Part shown: piece after piece, positions 1 to 11,269 of the stretch
Layout: each line of letters opens with the position of its first letter
How positions within the stretch are numbered: position 1 is the first letter of the stretch
From: a virus
Direction: 5' to 3' (one strand)
Length of the DNA: 64,000 bases
IMG/VR virus record: IMGVR_UViG_3300027759_004177
Location: 292,866-356,865 of that record
Program-made: the position numbers and the translations under genes
Notes under the pieces: generated by a model
Told to the model about the DNA's origin: nothing
Databases searched by the model: none
What the model saw: the letters and a program-made list of their open reading frames with translations, nothing else

Positions 1-10
1 CGGATCGGTA

Positions 11-3000
11 ATGCCAGCATTTGGCGACTTCCGCGACAACTACATACTGGAACTTGAAAAGCGTATCTACAACAACATCAAGGCAGACTATACCAAAAAT
101 ATTATCAATTTATATGATATTGTTCCTGGACGCTTTAGAACAACCGAGTACACACGAGATGAGTTCGTACAAATTCTATCTCGCAACTTTTTACAATGGT
201 CCGGTACAAACAATGTGGACTATACCACCAACAGTTGGTATGATGCCAACAATTCCTGGACCTGGAACTATGAAAAGTTTACAGACACAGTAGATGACAA
301 ACCCTTGCAAGGCAGTTGGAGAGCAATTTATAACTATTGGTATGATACCGATCAACCCAATAGAGCACCATGGGAAATGTTGGGATTTGGATTTGAACCT
401 GCATGGTGGGAGACTCGGTATGGTCCAGCACCGTATACTCGAGGTAACTTTACTCTTTGGGAAGATTTAGAAGCTGGTTATGTTTGGAACAACGGAGACC
501 CCTACACTGACACTCGTTTTGCCCGTCCGGGGCTGACTGACTTTATTCCTGTAGACAGCGCCGGAAATTTATTACCACCAACTGACATCAACATAGTCAA
601 ACAATATAACCTAACTGCCGGCGGCAACAATTATGTCATTGGACAAGAAGGTCCTGTAGAAACAGCGTGGATACGCAGCAGTGACTATCCGTTTGCCGTA
701 CAAATGGCCATAGCCATGGCCAAACCTGCCAGTTATTTTGGAACACAGTATGATACATCGAGATTCTATGTCAGCGAAATCACGGGTCAATTTAGTAGTG
801 CCACCAATGAAAAAATTAACCCTGCCGATTTAAAAATCAACGGAGACACACGCACTGGGGCTGTCCAACGCACCAGTGGATACATTAACTGGATTGCTGA
901 TGTTATTAAAAACGTTGGCATAGATCCAGTTGAAAAAATTTCCAGTTATTTAGAAAATTTAAGTGTTAAGCTAAATTACAAAGTTGGCGGATTCACTGAC
1001 AAAAATATTCTAACAGTCACAGCAGAACAAACTACCCCAGGTGCCAAACGTGCTGGAGTTATCATACCTGACAGCAATTATAATGTATATCTGAATAAAT
1101 CAATACCTGTGTCTGTAGTTACCTATAGTGCAGTAATAGTGCAACGTACCAATGTTGGATATAGCGTGGTCGGATACAATACCAATGATCCATTCTTTAC
1201 AATTTTGCCCAGTGTCGCTAATAACAAAGCAGAGACAATCACGGTGGGCGATGTCAGCGCCAAACTGTATCAAGACACCACAAATCGCACAATATCAGTG
1301 CCATATGGTACAACCTACAGTAACATACAACAATTAAGTGACTTCTTGATCAGTTATGAACGATATCTCGAAAGTGTTGGATTTGTATTTGATCAATTTG
1401 ACAAAGATTTGCAAGAAGTAAAAAACTTCAGGACCAGTGTCAAAGAATTTTTATACTGGAGTCAACAGGGCTGGGAAGTAGGTACCATACTGGTGCTAAA
1501 TCCAACAACAGATCGACTGCTATTAAAAACATCCGGCACAGTGGTAGACGAAATAACCAATACACTAAACTCAGGACGCATATTGGATCAAAATTTCTTG
1601 CCTATCAAGAGTGGAAATTTTAACATTGTAAGAACTGAAAATTTTGCATTTGGCAACCAATTTGGTATAACCACACTCAACGGAACAGGTATATGTTTTG
1701 CCAGTCTAAATCTGGTTCAATTTGAACATGTGTTGGTATTTGACAACGAAAGTGACTTTGGTGACATTATCTATGTGCCATCGCAAGGAGTAAGACAGTA
1801 TCGATTAAGTTTGTCAGGAGCCAAGACCGGAGCCTGGACCGGCGCATTAAGTGCCAGTGGATACATGTACAATACTACAAATGTCAGTGGATGGACTGCT
1901 GGCACAGACTATCAAGTAGGCGACATTGTTACTTTTAATAATAACTATTATACTGCACTTGATTCTATACCAGCAACTACAAAATTCAATGTGGCAGACT
2001 GGGCACAAATTCAAGAATCTGATTTAAAAACTGGACTATTACCAAGCCTTGGTCTGTTAGCACAACAGTCAGAAAACATTTATAACGTTGATCGACCACC
2101 AGACAACGAAACATTGCAGTTATTCAGTGCAGGCTTAATTGGATTCCGTCCAAGAGACTATTTAACTGATTTGGGCATTGGTACCGCAACACAAACAAAA
2201 TTCTACCAGGGTCTTATCAAAGAAAAAGGCACATTAAATTCTATCACTGCCTTGACCAAGGGTAACTTTGACAACGTATCAGGTAACATCGCAATTTTTG
2301 AAGAGTGGGGATTCAAAGTTGGCGACTACGGCGACTTAGATGGCAATCAGTTTAAAGAATTCGTGCTAGACCAATCAGTTTTCAACACCAACCCTGTGGC
2401 ATTTACTCTGGGTAACACATACTCTGCTGGCAACATAATTGTTAATTTGCAGGCCAATGCCAATTTGACCATATCAAACGTGTACAATTCTAGCAATTTG
2501 TCCAACACCAGTACCGCAATATACAGCAACAGAGATAAAAGTTTTTACATCAACGATTTGCCTACCGCAGGATATGTGCATGTTGATGATACAGATTTAA
2601 CAATTTTTAACATCAATGAATACAATCAAAATCCTGATGTGGGTATTGGTAGTAAAATTTGGACAGCCAAAGACACCGGCAATAATTGGAACGTATATCG
2701 TGTAACAGAAACCGACATTTCTGCCACAACACTGACCTATGTTTTAGATGATTATGCACAGTTATTGTTCACAGACAAACACTCATTCCAGGTTGGAGAT
2801 CTATTAGTATTAAAAGGATTCCAGGTCGCCTATTTTGATAACTCTATTTTAGAAAATTTCAGTACCAACTATGATAACATTTATAAAATAGTTGATGTTG
2901 TTAATCAATTAACAGTTACAGTACAACTAAAAGACATCGCCGCATTGTCCAACTTGATTGCGACCAGCCCAGTCGTCAGCGAAGCGGCAGTTTATAAATT

Positions 3001-6000
3001 AGTATCGTCTAAAGTGCCAACTGTGACAGCGATTGACGGTCTTTTACCATTGCACGGATGGATTGATAACGACAGGATCTGGGTTGACACAGCTACCACT
3101 GATGCAGGATGGGGAGTCTATACGTTCAATCAGGCCTGGCCCAACACAGCCTCGGGTAATTTGACAGCCAATACAGTGACAGCCAATGATAGATTTGGTA
3201 GCCAAGTGACTATCAGCACCACCGGCAAATATTTTTATTCTAGTAATCCTGCACAAAAACAAGTGCAAGTGTTTGCTAATGTTGCTGGCAACTATAGTGC
3301 TAACATTACAATCTCCAACTCCGAAGCAAAATTTGGAAGCGTGTTAGAATCTCAAGGTAACTTGCTAGCCGTGGCTGCTGCAGGTAATGTTTATGTGTAT
3401 AGACAAAACGACAGCACCACCGCCAACACCATGGCCATTCCGTGGGTACCCAACGCTTTCCCAACACTGGGAACAGCCTGGACAGCCAATACTGTAATTG
3501 CTATCAACACCCAAATTAGCAACGGATCAAACACCTATATAACAACAGGCAATGTGTATGGTGCCACGTTTGCCAATATTATATCAAATACACGGGCAGT
3601 AAGTTTTATTCCTGTTAATTCCATTATTTCTTATCAGAGTAATATCTATGTTACCACTGCCAACGTTTGTCCGGCCAACGTATTTTTACCAACCACAGCA
3701 GAAAAATTTGCTGCAATTACTTCTAATATTCAATTGATCAACGTCTTGGCTGGTAATGTTCAATTGTTGCAGACCATTACCACAGGCAACATGTCCGGTA
3801 ATATTTCTAGTGTGTCAATGAGTGCAGACATGAAACAGATATACATTGGCGGAAACGATCGTGTTGAAGCCTATACTACTACCAATGGCGCCTGGGCCAA
3901 CATCAAATATACCTGGGCCAATGCTGTTACAGGCGTTGGTGCGTTTGGCAATGTGGTCAAAACCAATACCAATGGTACTCGTTTATTAATTGGTGCGCCA
4001 AATGCCACAAACACATATGATCAAAATGGTAATGTGTATTATTACACAGTTAACCTAACAACCAATGCTATCGCATTGACACAGACACTGAGTAGCGAAT
4101 ATAAGAATCAAGGCGCACAGTTTGGATACCAAATTGGAACAGACAGCACGGCCGCTAATGTGTTTATTGGTGCTCCTGGGTCACTGGGCACTGATAAGTT
4201 CTATGGCGTAGTAGAACATTGGACACATGACGGAAATGTTTATGTTCGTGCTGGAAATGTGTCTCGACCAAGAGACCAATCGGGTGCATTTGGCACCACT
4301 GTCAGCGTCAGTTCAGATGCAAAATTTGTGGCGGTAGGTAGCCGTGGTAGCGCCAGCGAAGAAACAACTGTGTTTGACAATTCCGACACAGTGATCGACA
4401 ACAATTCTACAAAATTTATTGATTCTATTGTGGCCAGTGGTAGTGTTTACGTATTTGAGTCATTGATGAATCAGTCCAATATCGCTGATGTTGTGTATTC
4501 GTTTACACAAGAATTAGAAACCGGCAGATATGCACAATTGGAAAGTGGCGACAACTTTGGAGCTGCTGTTGCGGTTGCTCCGGGATTGTTATTGGCCAGT
4601 GCACCTGAATCAGATTTGGCATCGGGCGTAGTGTATACATTTAACAATTTAACAAATACACCGTCTTGGCAGTTGACAAGAAGTCAATTGCCTCAAGTTG
4701 ACATTGACAGCATTAACAGATCATTTATATACAACAAATCAAATAATAATTTAATTGCACCATTGGACATTGTTGATCCGGCCAAAGGTAAAATTTTAGG
4801 CGGTGTGGCCAGCGACATTGATTATCGATTGGATCATGATCCTGCCACGTACAATGCTGGCACACAAAACACATATCAAGATTACCATTGGGGGCCTGCA
4901 CAAGTTGGTCGCATATGGTGGAATCTTGACAACCTACGATATACAAATTACGAACAAGATTCTTTGATTTATAGATTAAATCACTGGGGCGATCGTTTTC
5001 CTGAAAGTAAAGTAGAAATTTACGAATGGATAGAAAGTTCTGTATTACCTAGCGAATTTGTTGCCGGCGGAGAATCTGGCGTACCCTTATACGCAGACGA
5101 CTCAGCTTACAGCACATATGGATACGTAGATCAGTCTGGTGCAGTACGTGTCAAGTATTACTTTTGGGTAGCTCTTAGAGATCAAGCCAACACTCGTGCT
5201 GGCAAACAAAACAGCGTTGTTGCTATTACCGCAGCAATTGAAAATCCACAAAATCAAAATATACCGTACGCTACAGTTTTGCGTAACGACACAATAGCTT
5301 TATATAATGTTAAAAATCTATTGGTAGGAAAAAACAGCGTCCTGCATCTAGGAAGTCAAAGCAATCAGGCTGGATTAATACACAGCGAATATGCACTGGT
5401 GCAAGAAAATAGTCCCAGTAGCCAACTACCACAGTCTATTATTAATAAAGCATTTGATAGTCTATGCGAAGAAGATATCGAAGGAAATCCTGTTCCTGAT
5501 CCTAGCTTACCGGCTAGCCAGCGTTATGGTATCAGCATACGTCCTAGACAGACCATGTTTGTTGATCTGTATGCTGCACTAGCAAACGTTACAACTTTGG
5601 TCAATACAAAATTATATTATTATCCGGTTACCCAGCGTAAAGTATTAACTTTACTCAACAGTGAAGAAGCCCCACCAAGCTCACGCACCGGACAATATGA
5701 TTTAACTGTTGATACCAAACTTGAATTGTCTTACATTACTACCAATGGCCTGGCCGTTGGATATAAAGTTTTGGTGCTCAATGATCCAACCTATCTCACC
5801 AAGTGGGCAATATACAATTGGTCGGGCACAGCCTGGGCAGTACCTGCTGCCGGTACACGTCCACTGGGAAATGGATTGTATGGCAACTGGGTGCAATCAT
5901 ACAAGACCAGTCTTTATTGGAATTACATTGATTGGTATTCGGCCGATTTTGATCCCACCACAACAATCAATATCACTGTGGCAGACAACTTAGAATTTGG

Positions 6001-9000
6001 AAAACTAACTCTACAAGCAGATACCTATATCAAGGTTCTCAATGCCGGCAATGACAAATTTGCTATCTACTACATTGATCAAAACTTAAATCGTGTTACT
6101 GTGGGATTAGAGTCTGGCACTATTCAATTACCTGCAGCTGAAGCATTTATTCCCGGAAAAGAGTTCCGTAAAATTTTACAAAGCCTACAAACTGAAATAT
6201 TCATTGACGACTTGGCCGCAGATTTTAATGAATTATTTTTTACTTTGATCAAGTATGCGTTAGTAGAACAAAAAAATCTTGATTGGGTATTTAAAACCAG
6301 TTTTATCAGTGCCACGCAATACATTCGTAAACTTGAACAATTTGCCAGCTACATCACCGATAACCAAGACTTTTATCAAAGTTACATCAACGAAGTTAAA
6401 CCATACCGCACAATCCTGCGTGAGTTCAACATCAACTATCAACGAGACGACGAATTTGGCGGCGACATAACTGACTTTGATTTAGCACCATATTGGGACA
6501 GCAACATCAATGTGTATCGTAGTCCCAGCGGCGAACAGAGTTATGACGCAGGATTATTAAACAACCGTGTTTATTACGACTGGAAAAACAATTATGCCTA
6601 TGGCGTAGTTGACATCGTGGTTGGCGCAGGCGGCACTGGGTATGTGACAGCTCCACAGATCATTATATCAGGCGGTGGAGGCACTGGTGCCAATGCTGTG
6701 GCACAAATAAACGGGCTTGGCGAACTGGCCAACGTCACCGTTGTCAATGCCGGCACCGGTTACACCAGCAGTCCCTCAGTTATTATCAACGGCACCGGTA
6801 CAGGTGCAGTGGCCACCGCTGTATTACGCAATGTGTTTGACGGCGACGATCAAGGACACAATGTGGTTCGCAGTATTAAAACCAGTATTAAATTTGATAG
6901 ATTGACCTATGATATCAAGCGACCCGCACAATGGGCAAACACCATTGCAGAATCAACTGGATTAACCAACACCAACGCAGCAGTTATGTGGGATGAAGTT
7001 ACAGCAGGTCAGGTGATAGCTGCAAATACCGTTATAAATCTTGGCGGTGACTTATACCAACTATCAACTGTGCCGCACACAGTCAGTGCCAACGTTGATT
7101 TCCCGCTGGCCAACGTATCGTCAATCAATGCTGGAATATTGCCAACAGCCAACGATCGTATTGTGGCCTACAACGGAAACATTGACCTAAGAGCCAGTGC
7201 TGAAGGAATGGATTACCCGGGTGTCATAGTTGATGGCAGCACATACTTTGCATATGATACCGTCACCGAATGGACAGCAAACACTGACGTTGCCACAGAC
7301 ACACAAATTTCATACAACGGAAATGTTTACATTGTGACAGGAAATGTGTATGCCGGATATTTCGCCAACATTGTAGCCAATGTCACACAGGTCAGTGGAG
7401 AAAAAATTGACGCCATAATCCAAAGTAGATTTGCTGACAATCTAGGTTTAGACTCTGGTAACATTTATGTGGATGGCGGCGAGTATGTTGATAGATTCAG
7501 CAGCCATGCTCCAGAAGAGCTAGTTCCTGGACACATGTTTGACAGCCTAAATCTAAAAGTATTTTCAAATACAGCACCTGCAACCAATGAATATGCATTT
7601 AGATTGTTTGACAACATGAGTGAAGATCACGCTTTTTATAGAATCAGTGATGCATACACAACCACGCTGTCTAGAGATTTGCTAATTGCCGATGACAAGA
7701 TATTTGTAACTGATGGTACACGTTTACCAAACCCCAATAGAGATGCAGGCATTCCCGGTGTGGTTTTTGTCAATGGTGAAAAAATTAGCTACTATAGAAA
7801 CTATGCTCAAGAAACAATAACCGCCTGGACAGCAAATGCCACGATCCCAACAGATACCTTAACATCATTCAACGGAAATGTTTATCTAACACTGGGTAAT
7901 GTGTACGCACCAAATACTCCTTGGACGGCAAACACAACCTTTGCTGCCAATAGTTATGTGTACTTCAGCGGTAACAGTTATCGGATTACCGGAAATGTTA
8001 ACGCACCATACTTTGCCAACATTAGTGCCAATACTGCATTGATATATAACAATGAAAATTCAGGATTTGCCACGATAAGTTCTAATGTTGCATTGATTGC
8101 CAATACCGCCAATGTACTAGGGCAGATACGTCGAGCCACCGACGGAACTGCACCCAACGGTCTAAACACTACACCGTGGACCACTAACATAGTACTACCT
8201 ACCGGTACATATATCACATACAATAGCAACACTTATGTGACCACTGGAAATGTTTACGGATTTAATATACCGTGGAGATCCAATATTGTGTTGGCTGCAA
8301 ACACCTATTTCTTTTATGGATCCAATGTGTATCAGGTGTCCAGTAATGTTGGCGCCAATGTATACGGTGTTAGTTTTGCCAACATCAGTGCAAATGCAAA
8401 TGTAAAATACACCGGACGCATAGACTCGGGGTATGCGAGTATAGAATCTAATGTTCGATTGTTGTACACAGGCACAAATAACATACGACATCTTGCTAAC
8501 ACTAGAGTAGTAGACGCCAGTGAACAACAGGTTATACCGGATATTGTGGTCAGTAATACCAATATAGTTGCAACTACAGCAGTTAATACAACATCCAATG
8601 TCTCATTGAGATTGCGACTAAACGGTAATATCACTGCCAACATTGGCGATTATATTTTAACAAATATTGCCAATTTACGCTTGTTAGAAACAGTGACAAC
8701 TGCATCAAACATAGCAGTATTGCCACACACAGGAAATATTTTTGCAGGTAATGCTAATGCAATTTCCGTCGTTAGCAGAATTACAGGAAATGCATCAGCT
8801 ACCACAGCCCGAGTGATGTATGCCAATGTGTTAGGACAAGTAAGCAGCGTTGGTAATGTGACTGTGTCAGCCAACACTTATGTAACACGTAGTAATATTT
8901 GGTACGGAAATGTTACAAATGCGTTCTATGGCAACACCCTTGCCAACAGCACTACTGCCCAAGGCACATTCTTGATGGCATCACCAGGATACATACCATG

Positions 9001-9001
9001 A
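11..9001 (+). CDS. Giant virion structural protein, 5' end possibly outside the window
   Basis: A 2996-residue protein, probably a tail- or baseplate-associated structural protein because it heads a run of fibre genes. The N-terminus is rich in Trp and Tyr (for example 'WWETRYGPAPYTRG' near residue 135). Residues about 626-670 resemble a CBM5/12-type carbohydrate-binding module ('GWTAGTDYQVGDIVTFNNNY'). Residues about 1055-1545 carry FG-GAP-like repeats ('FGYQIGT...VFIGAPGS'), suggesting an integrin-like beta-propeller. Residues 2200-2270 hold two glycine-rich 'GTGYxxxP' repeats. From about 2420 onward a 'WTAN...NGNVYxxTGNVY' module recurs at least five times. The reading frame is open to base 2 and the ATG at 11 has no clear ribosome binding site, so the true start may lie upstream. 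The stop overlaps the next ATG (ATGA). The structural role is inferred from context and composition. Confidence 0.75.
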   Translation: MPAFGDFRDNYILELEKRIYNNIKADYTKNIINLYDIVPGRFRTTEYTRDEFVQILSRNFLQWSGTNNVDYTTNSWYDANNSWTWNYEKFTDTVDDKPLQGSWRAIYNYWYDTDQPNRAPWEMLGFGFEPAWWETRYGPAPYTRGNFTLWEDLEAGYVWNNGDPYTDTRFARPGLTDFIPVDSAGNLLPPTDINIVKQYNLTAGGNNYVIGQEGPVETAWIRSSDYPFAVQMAIAMAKPASYFGTQYDTSRFYVSEITGQFSSATNEKINPADLKINGDTRTGAVQRTSGYINWIADVIKNVGIDPVEKISSYLENLSVKLNYKVGGFTDKNILTVTAEQTTPGAKRAGVIIPDSNYNVYLNKSIPVSVVTYSAVIVQRTNVGYSVVGYNTNDPFFTILPSVANNKAETITVGDVSAKLYQDTTNRTISVPYGTTYSNIQQLSDFLISYERYLESVGFVFDQFDKDLQEVKNFRTSVKEFLYWSQQGWEVGTILVLNPTTDRLLLKTSGTVVDEITNTLNSGRILDQNFLPIKSGNFNIVRTENFAFGNQFGITTLNGTGICFASLNLVQFEHVLVFDNESDFGDIIYVPSQGVRQYRLSLSGAKTGAWTGALSASGYMYNTTNVSGWTAGTDYQVGDIVTFNNNYYTALDSIPATTKFNVADWAQIQESDLKTGLLPSLGLLAQQSENIYNVDRPPDNETLQLFSAGLIGFRPRDYLTDLGIGTATQTKFYQGLIKEKGTLNSITALTKGNFDNVSGNIAIFEEWGFKVGDYGDLDGNQFKEFVLDQSVFNTNPVAFTLGNTYSAGNIIVNLQANANLTISNVYNSSNLSNTSTAIYSNRDKSFYINDLPTAGYVHVDDTDLTIFNINEYNQNPDVGIGSKIWTAKDTGNNWNVYRVTETDISATTLTYVLDDYAQLLFTDKHSFQVGDLLVLKGFQVAYFDNSILENFSTNYDNIYKIVDVVNQLTVTVQLKDIAALSNLIATSPVVSEAAVYKLVSSKVPTVTAIDGLLPLHGWIDNDRIWVDTATTDAGWGVYTFNQAWPNTASGNLTANTVTANDRFGSQVTISTTGKYFYSSNPAQKQVQVFANVAGNYSANITISNSEAKFGSVLESQGNLLAVAAAGNVYVYRQNDSTTANTMAIPWVPNAFPTLGTAWTANTVIAINTQISNGSNTYITTGNVYGATFANIISNTRAVSFIPVNSIISYQSNIYVTTANVCPANVFLPTTAEKFAAITSNIQLINVLAGNVQLLQTITTGNMSGNISSVSMSADMKQIYIGGNDRVEAYTTTNGAWANIKYTWANAVTGVGAFGNVVKTNTNGTRLLIGAPNATNTYDQNGNVYYYTVNLTTNAIALTQTLSSEYKNQGAQFGYQIGTDSTAANVFIGAPGSLGTDKFYGVVEHWTHDGNVYVRAGNVSRPRDQSGAFGTTVSVSSDAKFVAVGSRGSASEETTVFDNSDTVIDNNSTKFIDSIVASGSVYVFESLMNQSNIADVVYSFTQELETGRYAQLESGDNFGAAVAVAPGLLLASAPESDLASGVVYTFNNLTNTPSWQLTRSQLPQVDIDSINRSFIYNKSNNNLIAPLDIVDPAKGKILGGVASDIDYRLDHDPATYNAGTQNTYQDYHWGPAQVGRIWWNLDNLRYTNYEQDSLIYRLNHWGDRFPESKVEIYEWIESSVLPSEFVAGGESGVPLYADDSAYSTYGYVDQSGAVRVKYYFWVALRDQANTRAGKQNSVVAITAAIENPQNQNIPYATVLRNDTIALYNVKNLLVGKNSVLHLGSQSNQAGLIHSEYALVQENSPSSQLPQSIINKAFDSLCEEDIEGNPVPDPSLPASQRYGISIRPRQTMFVDLYAALANVTTLVNTKLYYYPVTQRKVLTLLNSEEAPPSSRTGQYDLTVDTKLELSYITTNGLAVGYKVLVLNDPTYLTKWAIYNWSGTAWAVPAAGTRPLGNGLYGNWVQSYKTSLYWNYIDWYSADFDPTTTINITVADNLEFGKLTLQADTYIKVLNAGNDKFAIYYIDQNLNRVTVGLESGTIQLPAAEAFIPGKEFRKILQSLQTEIFIDDLAADFNELFFTLIKYALVEQKNLDWVFKTSFISATQYIRKLEQFASYITDNQDFYQSYINEVKPYRTILREFNINYQRDDEFGGDITDFDLAPYWDSNINVYRSPSGEQSYDAGLLNNRVYYDWKNNYAYGVVDIVVGAGGTGYVTAPQIIISGGGGTGANAVAQINGLGELANVTVVNAGTGYTSSPSVIINGTGTGAVATAVLRNVFDGDDQGHNVVRSIKTSIKFDRLTYDIKRPAQWANTIAESTGLTNTNAAVMWDEVTAGQVIAANTVINLGGDLYQLSTVPHTVSANVDFPLANVSSINAGILPTANDRIVAYNGNIDLRASAEGMDYPGVIVDGSTYFAYDTVTEWTANTDVATDTQISYNGNVYIVTGNVYAGYFANIVANVTQVSGEKIDAIIQSRFADNLGLDSGNIYVDGGEYVDRFSSHAPEELVPGHMFDSLNLKVFSNTAPATNEYAFRLFDNMSEDHAFYRISDAYTTTLSRDLLIADDKIFVTDGTRLPNPNRDAGIPGVVFVNGEKISYYRNYAQETITAWTANATIPTDTLTSFNGNVYLTLGNVYAPNTPWTANTTFAANSYVYFSGNSYRITGNVNAPYFANISANTALIYNNENSGFATISSNVALIANTANVLGQIRRATDGTAPNGLNTTPWTTNIVLPTGTYITYNSNTYVTTGNVYGFNIPWRSNIVLAANTYFFYGSNVYQVSSNVGANVYGVSFANISANANVKYTGRIDSGYASIESNVRLLYTGTNNIRHLANTRVVDASEQQVIPDIVVSNTNIVATTAVNTTSNVSLRLRLNGNITANIGDYILTNIANLRLLETVTTASNIAVLPHTGNIFAGNANAISVVSRITGNASATTARVMYANVLGQVSSVGNVTVSANTYVTRSNIWYGNVTNAFYGNTLANSTTAQGTFLMASPGYIP

Positions 9002-9684
9002 TAAATACTGATAACAAACAAAATTTAGAGGAAACAGCAGTGGAAAATACACCAAAACAGCCCGACGATACGTCCGGAATTTATGTTCGTGGACATATCA
9101 AGATATTTGATCCGGAATCTGGCGAAGTCTACATTGACAAGTCCAACGCTATTCACTACGAAAACTTCAGTCGTGCATTGGCCAGTAGTGTTGCCAACAA
9201 AGGACAGAATTTTATCTATGAAATGGTGCTAGGTAATGGCGGAACAAGTGTTGACACCACCGGTATCATCACATATCTTCCTACAAATACTTTGGGACAA
9301 AGCTCAAACTTGTACAATCCCACATTTAGTAAAATAGTAGACAACACCGCGGTTGCAAATTTGGACCCAGTCAATAACAAAATGACTGTAGCACACATTC
9401 CTGGTACAATTTATACAGACATTCTAGTTACTTGTTTGCTAGACTACGGCGAGCCAAGTGGTCAAGCCCTGTTTGACAACAGTCAAAACTTAAACAGCGA
9501 ATATGTGTTTGATGAATTAGGCCTGCGTGGTCGCAGTATAGATGGAACCACTGGGTTAACTTCAACTGGGTTGTTACTGACACACGTGGTATTTCATCCT
9601 GTACAAAAATCGTTAAACAGATTAATTCAAATAGACTATACTGTGCGTATTCAAACCCTAACTAACCTTAGCTCGATAGGATAA
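8998..9684 (+). CDS. Small virion structural protein (hypothetical)
   Basis: About 228 residues if translation starts at ATG 8998, which overlaps the previous stop as ATGA and has AGGA eight bases upstream. An alternative GTG at 9040 has a better Shine-Dalgarno (GAGGAAA at 9028-9034) and lies after a late-promoter-like motif at 9000-9007, so late transcripts may use that start (214 residues). The body is Asn-, Thr- and Gly-rich, with motifs such as 'ISVRGHIKIFD'-like beta segments and no catalytic signature. Its position between the giant structural protein and the fibres suggests a tail or baseplate component. I do not recognise a named family. Confidence 0.7.
   Translation: MINTDNKQNLEETAVENTPKQPDDTSGIYVRGHIKIFDPESGEVYIDKSNAIHYENFSRALASSVANKGQNFIYEMVLGNGGTSVDTTGIITYLPTNTLGQSSNLYNPTFSKIVDNTAVANLDPVNNKMTVAHIPGTIYTDILVTCLLDYGEPSGQALFDNSQNLNSEYVFDELGLRGRSIDGTTGLTSTGLLLTHVVFHPVQKSLNRLIQIDYTVRIQTLTNLSSIG
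9000..9007 (+). promoter_or_regulatory. Late-type promoter motif GATAAATA
   Basis: GATAAATA differs by one base from the T4 late promoter consensus TATAAATA. It lies at the junction between the giant structural gene and the next gene, about 33 bases before a GTG with a strong Shine-Dalgarno. The octamer can occur by chance in AT-rich DNA. Confidence 0.4.
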
Positions 9685-9688
9685 TGCC

Positions 9689-11266
9689 ATGAGTTATATT
9701 GTTAACAAAACAGATGGATCAGTACTAACAACCTTACTGGATGGTACTACCAACACCGAAACTGGATTAACTCTAATTGGTCGCAACTACACCAGCTACG
9801 GCGAAATTCAAAATGAAAATTTCATCAGATTGTTGGAAAATTTTGCCAGTACTTTGCCACCTGGACAAAGCGTAGGCTTTGCCCCAATTGCTGGACAGCT
9901 TTGGTGGGACACCACAAATCAACGACTCCGTGTTTATAACGGATCAGAGTTTATTAACGTCAGCGAGCGAACAGTTGGAGCAACAGCACCTAGTGTAGTT
10001 AAAACAGGCGACCAATGGTGGGATACCGCAGACCAACAACTAAAACTTTATAACGGCACCGCATGGATTGTGATAAATCCTCCATACTCTGCCACACAAG
10101 GTAAGAGTGGATCCTTGGTTGAAACAGTATCAGATACCAGTCTAATTTCTCATACTGTGGTCAACACCTACACCAACAATCGTTTAATTGCTGTATCCAG
10201 CTACGATCCGTCATTCCAGACTGGTGCATACAGTCAATTTAGTTTTATCAATCCTGGCATTACCCTGGCATCCAATGTGATGATACATGGTAATGTGACA
10301 AACAGTTTACAACTGGGTGGAACCTATGCCAATGCATTTCCACGCACCACTGCAAGAACAAATTTTTTATCAGATCTTGGAGTTGCAGGCAACTTGGTAA
10401 TTGGCAATGCCAACGTTTCGTACAGTAGCAATGCATTTGTAGTGACCAATTCTGTACTTGGTGGCAACGTTGACATTTACGTCAACACCACACTAGGTAA
10501 TACTCGTGCAGTTAGAATTAATGGCACCACTGGCATGATCACTGTGTCTGCCAATCCAACCAACAATTTGGGTGTAGTGACCAAAACATACGCCGATGAT
10601 ATTCAATTGGCACTGAACACTAGCCTTGTGGCCAACATAGCCAATGTCAATGCCAGTGTTGCTCAGTTACGTAGCGACTCATTTACGGCATTGACCACCA
10701 ACGTCAGCATACTAACATCTGCTACCAATCAATTGCGTACAGATACCAATGCCAATGTTGCGGCCTTGGACACAGCATTCAAAGCCAATGTGTCCTCTAT
10801 AGATTCTAACTTGGCCAACAAGACCACACGTATCGCAAGTCTTGAAAGTGACATAGTTCTCAAGTCTACCATTGCCAGTCCTGCATTTACAGGTACACCA
10901 ACTGCTACAACACCAACAGCCAGTGATAACAGTACACGTATTGCAACCACAGCCTATGTGGATGCAGCCGATCTAATTGGTACCAACTATACCAATACCG
11001 TAGTCAATGCTCTAGCAATCACAACAGCAGCAAATTTAGCTGTTGGCTTATCCAGTAAATCTAATATTGTCAGTCCATCATTTTCTGGAAACGCAACATC
11101 AGAGACCCCGGTATCAACAGATAATAGTACAAAGATTGCAACCACAGCATTTGTTCGTGGTGCCATTACTGGCAATTTAACTCGTTGGCAAGGCAGTCGC
11201 TATACTGTAAGTACCAGCGGTCCCACTGGCGGAGATGATGGAGATTTTTGGTTCCAGATCGGCTAG
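9689..11266 (+). CDS. Tail fibre protein with shared N-terminal attachment domain
   Basis: 525 residues. The first 120 or so residues ('NKTDGSVLTTLLDGTT', 'YGEIQNENFIRLLENFA', 'AGQLWWDTTNQRLRVYNG') are shared with the fibres at 12658 and 14657 and probably form the virion-attachment or shaft-capping domain. The middle is a beta-rich shaft. Two copies of the tail-fibre motif 'DNSTRIATTAYV / DNSTKIATTAFV' lie in the C-terminal third, a pattern common in phage fibres. It ends in a short tip ('GGDDGDFWFQIG') without collar or S74 domains. It starts four bases after the previous stop and is followed after three bases by the glycine-rich adhesin gene, which may supply an extra tip. Confidence 0.85.
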   Translation: MSYIVNKTDGSVLTTLLDGTTNTETGLTLIGRNYTSYGEIQNENFIRLLENFASTLPPGQSVGFAPIAGQLWWDTTNQRLRVYNGSEFINVSERTVGATAPSVVKTGDQWWDTADQQLKLYNGTAWIVINPPYSATQGKSGSLVETVSDTSLISHTVVNTYTNNRLIAVSSYDPSFQTGAYSQFSFINPGITLASNVMIHGNVTNSLQLGGTYANAFPRTTARTNFLSDLGVAGNLVIGNANVSYSSNAFVVTNSVLGGNVDIYVNTTLGNTRAVRINGTTGMITVSANPTNNLGVVTKTYADDIQLALNTSLVANIANVNASVAQLRSDSFTALTTNVSILTSATNQLRTDTNANVAALDTAFKANVSSIDSNLANKTTRIASLESDIVLKSTIASPAFTGTPTATTPTASDNSTRIATTAYVDAADLIGTNYTNTVVNALAITTAANLAVGLSSKSNIVSPSFSGNATSETPVSTDNSTKIATTAFVRGAITGNLTRWQGSRYTVSTSGPTGGDDGDFWFQIG

Positions 11267-11269
11267 ACT

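Noticed and set aside
8899-8997. Upstream part of the open frame for the structural gene at 8998
   Set aside because: It lies inside the giant structural gene in another frame and has no coding character.
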